Assembly: GCF_029855045.1 (NCBI RefSeq)
Contig: NZ_CP123228.1
Location: 3,472,001-3,536,000 of the forward strand
Direction of reading: 5' to 3'
Length of the DNA: 64,000 bases
DNA from: Piscinibacter sp. XHJ-5
GTDB lineage: Bacteria > Pseudomonadota > Gammaproteobacteria > Burkholderiales > Burkholderiaceae_C
Shown: positions 61,689 through 64,000 of the stretch, piece by piece
Layout: each line of letters starts with the position of its first letter
Position numbering within the stretch: the first letter of the stretch is position 1
The notes under the pieces: model-generated
Seen by the model: only the letters and a program-made list of their open reading frames with translations
Databases searched by the model: none
What the model was told of the DNA's origin: nothing
Translations under genes and position numbers: made by a program

Positions 61689-63371
61689 ATGACACCGCAA
61701 GCGATCCTCGAACAATTCGGCCCGCGCGAGGCGATGGAATACGACGTCCTCGTCGTCGGCGCGGGCCCTGGCGGACTGGCCACCGCGATCCGCGTCAAGC
61801 AGCTTGCCGCCGAGCAGGGCAAGGAAGTGTCGGTGGTCGTCCTCGAGAAGGGATCCGAGCCTGGCGTGCACATCCTCTCGGGCGCGGTGATGGACCCGCG
61901 CGCGCTGACCGAGCTCATCCCGAACTGGAAAGAGCTCGGCGCGCCCCTCAAGCAGCCGGTCACCGCCGACGACGTGCTGTTCCTCACCGAGAAGGGTTCA
62001 TGGCGCACGCCCGACTGGCTGGTGCCACTGCCGATGCATAACGAGGGCAACTACGTCATCAGCCTCGGCAATGTGGTGCGCTGGCTGGCGCAGCAGGCGG
62101 AAGCGCTCGGCGTCGAGATCTTCCCCGGCTTCGCCGCGGCCGAGGTGCTCTACAACGGAGACGGCTCGGTGAAGGGCGTCGCCACCGGCAACCTGGGCGT
62201 CGGGAAGGATGGCGAGCCGACGGAGAGCTTCCAGCTCGGCATGGAGCTGCATGCCAAGTACACGATCTTCGCGGAGGGCGCGCGCGGCCACCTCGGCAAG
62301 CAGCTGATCAGGAACTTCAAGCTCGACGAAGGGCGCGATCCGCCCAGCTGGGCCATCGGCGTCAAGGAGCTGTGGGAGATCGATCCCGCCAAGGCCCGGC
62401 CGGGCCTGGTGGTTCACACCGCCGGCTGGCCGATGGACACCCAGACATTCGGCGGCGGCTTTCTCTATCACTACGAGGACAACAAGGTCACGCTGGGCCT
62501 GGTCGTGGGTCTGGACTACCAGAATCCCTGGCTCAGTCCGTTCGAGGAGATGCAGCGCTGGAAGACCCACCCGCGCATTCGCGAGGTGCTCGAAGGCGGC
62601 AAGCGCCTGAGCTACGGCGCGCGTGCCATCAACAACGGCGGGCTGCAGTCGCTTCCCAAGACAGTGTTCCCCGGCGGCGCGCTGATCGGCTGCGACGCAG
62701 GCTTCATGAATGCCGCGCGCATCAAGGGCAGCCACGCGGCGATCAAGTCCGGCATGCTGGCCGGCGAAGCCGCGTTCGCGGCGGTGACCGCAGGGCGTCA
62801 GCACGATGAGCTGGCGGCGTATCCCGACGCGTTCGAGAAGAGCTGGCTGCGCGACGAGCTCAGCGCCTCGCGCAACTTCAAGCCCTGGTTCAAGAAAGGC
62901 TTCTGGATCGGCTCGCTGATGACGGGCATCGAGCAATGGCTGATGCCCAAGCTCGGCATCAAGAGCCCACCGTGGACGCTGCACCGCGACAAGCCAGATC
63001 ACGCCATGCTCAAGCCTGCCGCCGAGTGCCCGAAGATCGAATACCCGCGTCCGGACGGCAAGCTGACCTTCGACCGCCTGAGCAGCGTCTTCGTCAGCAA
63101 CACCAACCATGAGGAGAACCAGCCCGCGCACCTGACGCTGAAGGACGCGTCGGTGCCGGTGCAGGTCAACCTCGCGCAGTACGCCGGTCCGGAAAGCCGC
63201 TATTGCCCGGCAGGCGTCTACGAGTTCGTCAACGACGGCAGCGGCGAGCGCCTGCAGATCAACGCGCAGAACTGCGTGCACTGCAAGACCTGCGACATCA
63301 AGGACCCGAAGCAGAACATCGTGTGGGTCACGCCTGAGGGCGGCGGCGGTCCGAACTACGCCGGCATGTAA
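61689..63371 (+). CDS. Electron transfer flavoprotein-ubiquinone oxidoreductase
   Basis: 560-residue inner-membrane enzyme passing electrons from ETF (fatty acid and amino acid oxidation) to ubiquinone. FAD-binding VLVVGAGPGGLATAI starts about residue 20. The quinone/membrane region includes TFGGGFLYHYEDN and GCDAGFMNAARIKG. The C-terminal 4Fe-4S ligands are in YCPAGVYEF and NCVHCKTCDIKDPKQNI. An AGGA site precedes the ATG at 61689. Two palindromes in the promoter suggest repression by an acyl-CoA-responsive regulator. Confidence 0.96.
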   Translation: MTPQAILEQFGPREAMEYDVLVVGAGPGGLATAIRVKQLAAEQGKEVSVVVLEKGSEPGVHILSGAVMDPRALTELIPNWKELGAPLKQPVTADDVLFLTEKGSWRTPDWLVPLPMHNEGNYVISLGNVVRWLAQQAEALGVEIFPGFAAAEVLYNGDGSVKGVATGNLGVGKDGEPTESFQLGMELHAKYTIFAEGARGHLGKQLIRNFKLDEGRDPPSWAIGVKELWEIDPAKARPGLVVHTAGWPMDTQTFGGGFLYHYEDNKVTLGLVVGLDYQNPWLSPFEEMQRWKTHPRIREVLEGGKRLSYGARAINNGGLQSLPKTVFPGGALIGCDAGFMNAARIKGSHAAIKSGMLAGEAAFAAVTAGRQHDELAAYPDAFEKSWLRDELSASRNFKPWFKKGFWIGSLMTGIEQWLMPKLGIKSPPWTLHRDKPDHAMLKPAAECPKIEYPRPDGKLTFDRLSSVFVSNTNHEENQPAHLTLKDASVPVQVNLAQYAGPESRYCPAGVYEFVNDGSGERLQINAQNCVHCKTCDIKDPKQNIVWVTPEGGGGPNYAGM

Positions 63372-63399
63372 GCGGCGGCACGATCCCCGGCCCGCGCGG

Positions 63400-63427
63400 T
63401 TCTGACCGGTGTGGCCTGGGCTACACT
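63400..63427 (+). promoter_or_regulatory. Possible promoter of the glycine riboswitch transcript
   Basis: TTCTGA (63400-63405), a 16-nt spacer and TACACT (63422-63427) lie just upstream of the first aptamer. The match is weak, but the position is right. Confidence 0.35.
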
Positions 63428-63432
63428 CCACC

Positions 63433-63640
63433 GGCCAGGAGAGAGCTTCACGCGAAGCCGCCGAAGGCGCAGGGCTCCGGCCCGAACGCTCAGGCAAAAG
63501 GACTGGCAAGCGCCCTGAAGCAACGCAGGGCGTTCCTCGCTGGAGAGAGACCCGCCCCCGAGCGGGTCCACCGAAGGGGCAAGCGGCCGACCGTCATCCG
63601 GCAGCCGCCAATCTCTCAGGTAAAGCGGACAGAGAGGGCA
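63433..63640 (+). ncRNA. Tandem glycine riboswitch
   Basis: Two adjacent glycine aptamers. The first runs about 63433-63507 (GGAGAGAGC, CCGAAGGCGCA, GCTCAGGCAAAAGGACTGG); the second about 63541-63637 (TGGAGAGAGAC, CCGAAGGGGCAAG, CTCTCAGGTAAAGCGGACAGAG). Between them lies CGCCCTG...CAGGGCG. Glycine binding is expected to switch on the gcv operon, which begins 55 nt later with gcvT. Confidence 0.95.
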
Positions 63641-63687
63641 TCCCCCAACGCATCATGGATGCGTTGGTCCCAAGAATGCCCTCGGAG
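63634..63687 (+). promoter_or_regulatory. Expression platform of the glycine riboswitch
   Basis: GAGGGCAT (63634-63641) pairs with ATGCCCTC (63676-63683), enclosing a second stem CCAACGCATC (63645-63654) with GATGCGTTGG (63658-63667). The outer arm shares bases with the 3' strand of the second aptamer's P1 stem, and the gcvT ribosome site GGAG (63684-63687) abuts its end. Mutually exclusive pairing could gate translation; no T run argues against a transcription terminator. Confidence 0.6.
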
Positions 63688-63694
63688 AGTGAAG

Positions 63695-64000
63695 ATGTCC
63701 GCCACCGAACTGCTCAAGACCCCGCTTTACGCGCTGCACCTCGAACTCGGCGCCAAGATGGTGGAGTTCGCCGGCTACGACATGCCGGTCAACTATCCCG
63801 GCGGCATCATCGCCGAGCACAAGCAGTGCCGCGAGTCGGCCGCGCTGTTCGACGTGTCGCACATGGGCCAGCTGCGCCTCATCGGCGACGATGCCGCGCG
63901 CGCGCTCGAATCGCTGGTGCCGATGGATGTGGTGGATCTGGGCGTCGGCAAGCAGCGCTATGCGTTCTTCACCAATGCCAGCGGCGGCATCCTCGACGAC
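63695..64000 (+). CDS. gcvT: Glycine cleavage system T protein (aminomethyltransferase), 5' part
   Basis: The first 102 codons are visible; the gene continues past the window. ELLKTPLYALHLELGAKMVEFAGYDMPVNYP and CRESAALFDVSHMGQL are the GcvT N-terminus and folate-binding region. The enzyme transfers the methylene unit of glycine to tetrahydrofolate. It sits directly behind a tandem glycine riboswitch. ATG 63695 has GGAG 7 nt upstream. Confidence 0.96.
   Translation, partial: MSATELLKTPLYALHLELGAKMVEFAGYDMPVNYPGGIIAEHKQCRESAALFDVSHMGQLRLIGDDAARALESLVPMDVVDLGVGKQRYAFFTNASGGILDD

Overview
This is a GC-rich (roughly two-thirds G+C by eye), densely packed chromosomal window. Gene content and order point to a betaproteobacterium of the order Burkholderiales, probably the Rubrivivax/Leptothrix/Roseateles side of the order; the genus is an inference. 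Supporting blocks are pstSCAB-phoUBR, surE-pcm-nlpD-rpoS, hupB/tRNA-Val/ppiD/tRNA-His, the divergent uvrC and earP-efp, and the EarP type of elongation factor P with Arg32. I see no phage, transposase, integrase, CRISPR array or rRNA operon. This is core genome, not an accessory island.

Layout. 1-5786: AddAB-type helicase-nuclease pair (minus strand, addA runs off the left edge). 5892-8179: trxA, rho with a structured leader, rpmE2 and its terminator. 8233-9894: GT-C-like membrane protein. 9873-16502: phosphate regulon pstS-pstC-pstA-pstB-phoU-phoB-phoR (minus), facing a fasciclin-domain lipoprotein across an intergenic region with Pho-box-like repeats on both sides. 17237-22245: glmM, folP, ftsH, rlmE (minus), with yhbY divergent. 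22746-28168: DUF4149 protein, greA, carB, carA (minus). 28376-31691: GlcG/HbpS-type protein, Bax-inhibitor-1 family protein, rlmD and a stand-alone SLOG-like protein. 31696-36185: PolB-like exonuclease, rpoS, nlpD, pcm, surE, one minus-strand operon written 3' to 5'.

36273-42505: quinone oxidoreductase, then a PhnD-like binding protein, a LuxR-type response regulator, a multi-TM histidine kinase and UDP-glucuronate decarboxylase. 42563-45139: tRNA-His, ppiD, tRNA-Val, hupB. 45416-49328: EamA transporter, pgsA, TonB-C-like lipoprotein, uvrC (minus). 49382-53151: earP, efp, mnmC. 53154-57569: small Lys-rich protein, rpiA, pyrD, phospholipase-D protein, unknown secreted protein. 57612-59640: scoAB CoA-transferase and a divergent PAS-LuxR regulator. 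59637-61510: thioesterase, yceH, SDR. 61689-64000: ETF-ubiquinone oxidoreductase, then a tandem glycine riboswitch in front of gcvT (cut by the right edge).

No large undescribed system is evident. The most interesting signals are regulatory. Several genes (yhbY, earP, uvrC, rlmD, surE, pgsA) have a -10-like NA(T/C)AAT box only 6-7 nt before the start codon and no Shine-Dalgarno sequence, which suggests leaderless mRNAs. rlmE and yhbY appear to share one symmetric -10 box. The fasciclin gene carries a threefold 11-bp Pho-box repeat. The scoAB/regulator and ETF-QO promoters carry clean repeats and palindromes that look like regulator sites. Nearly all long open frames antisense to these genes are by-products of high-GC codon usage.
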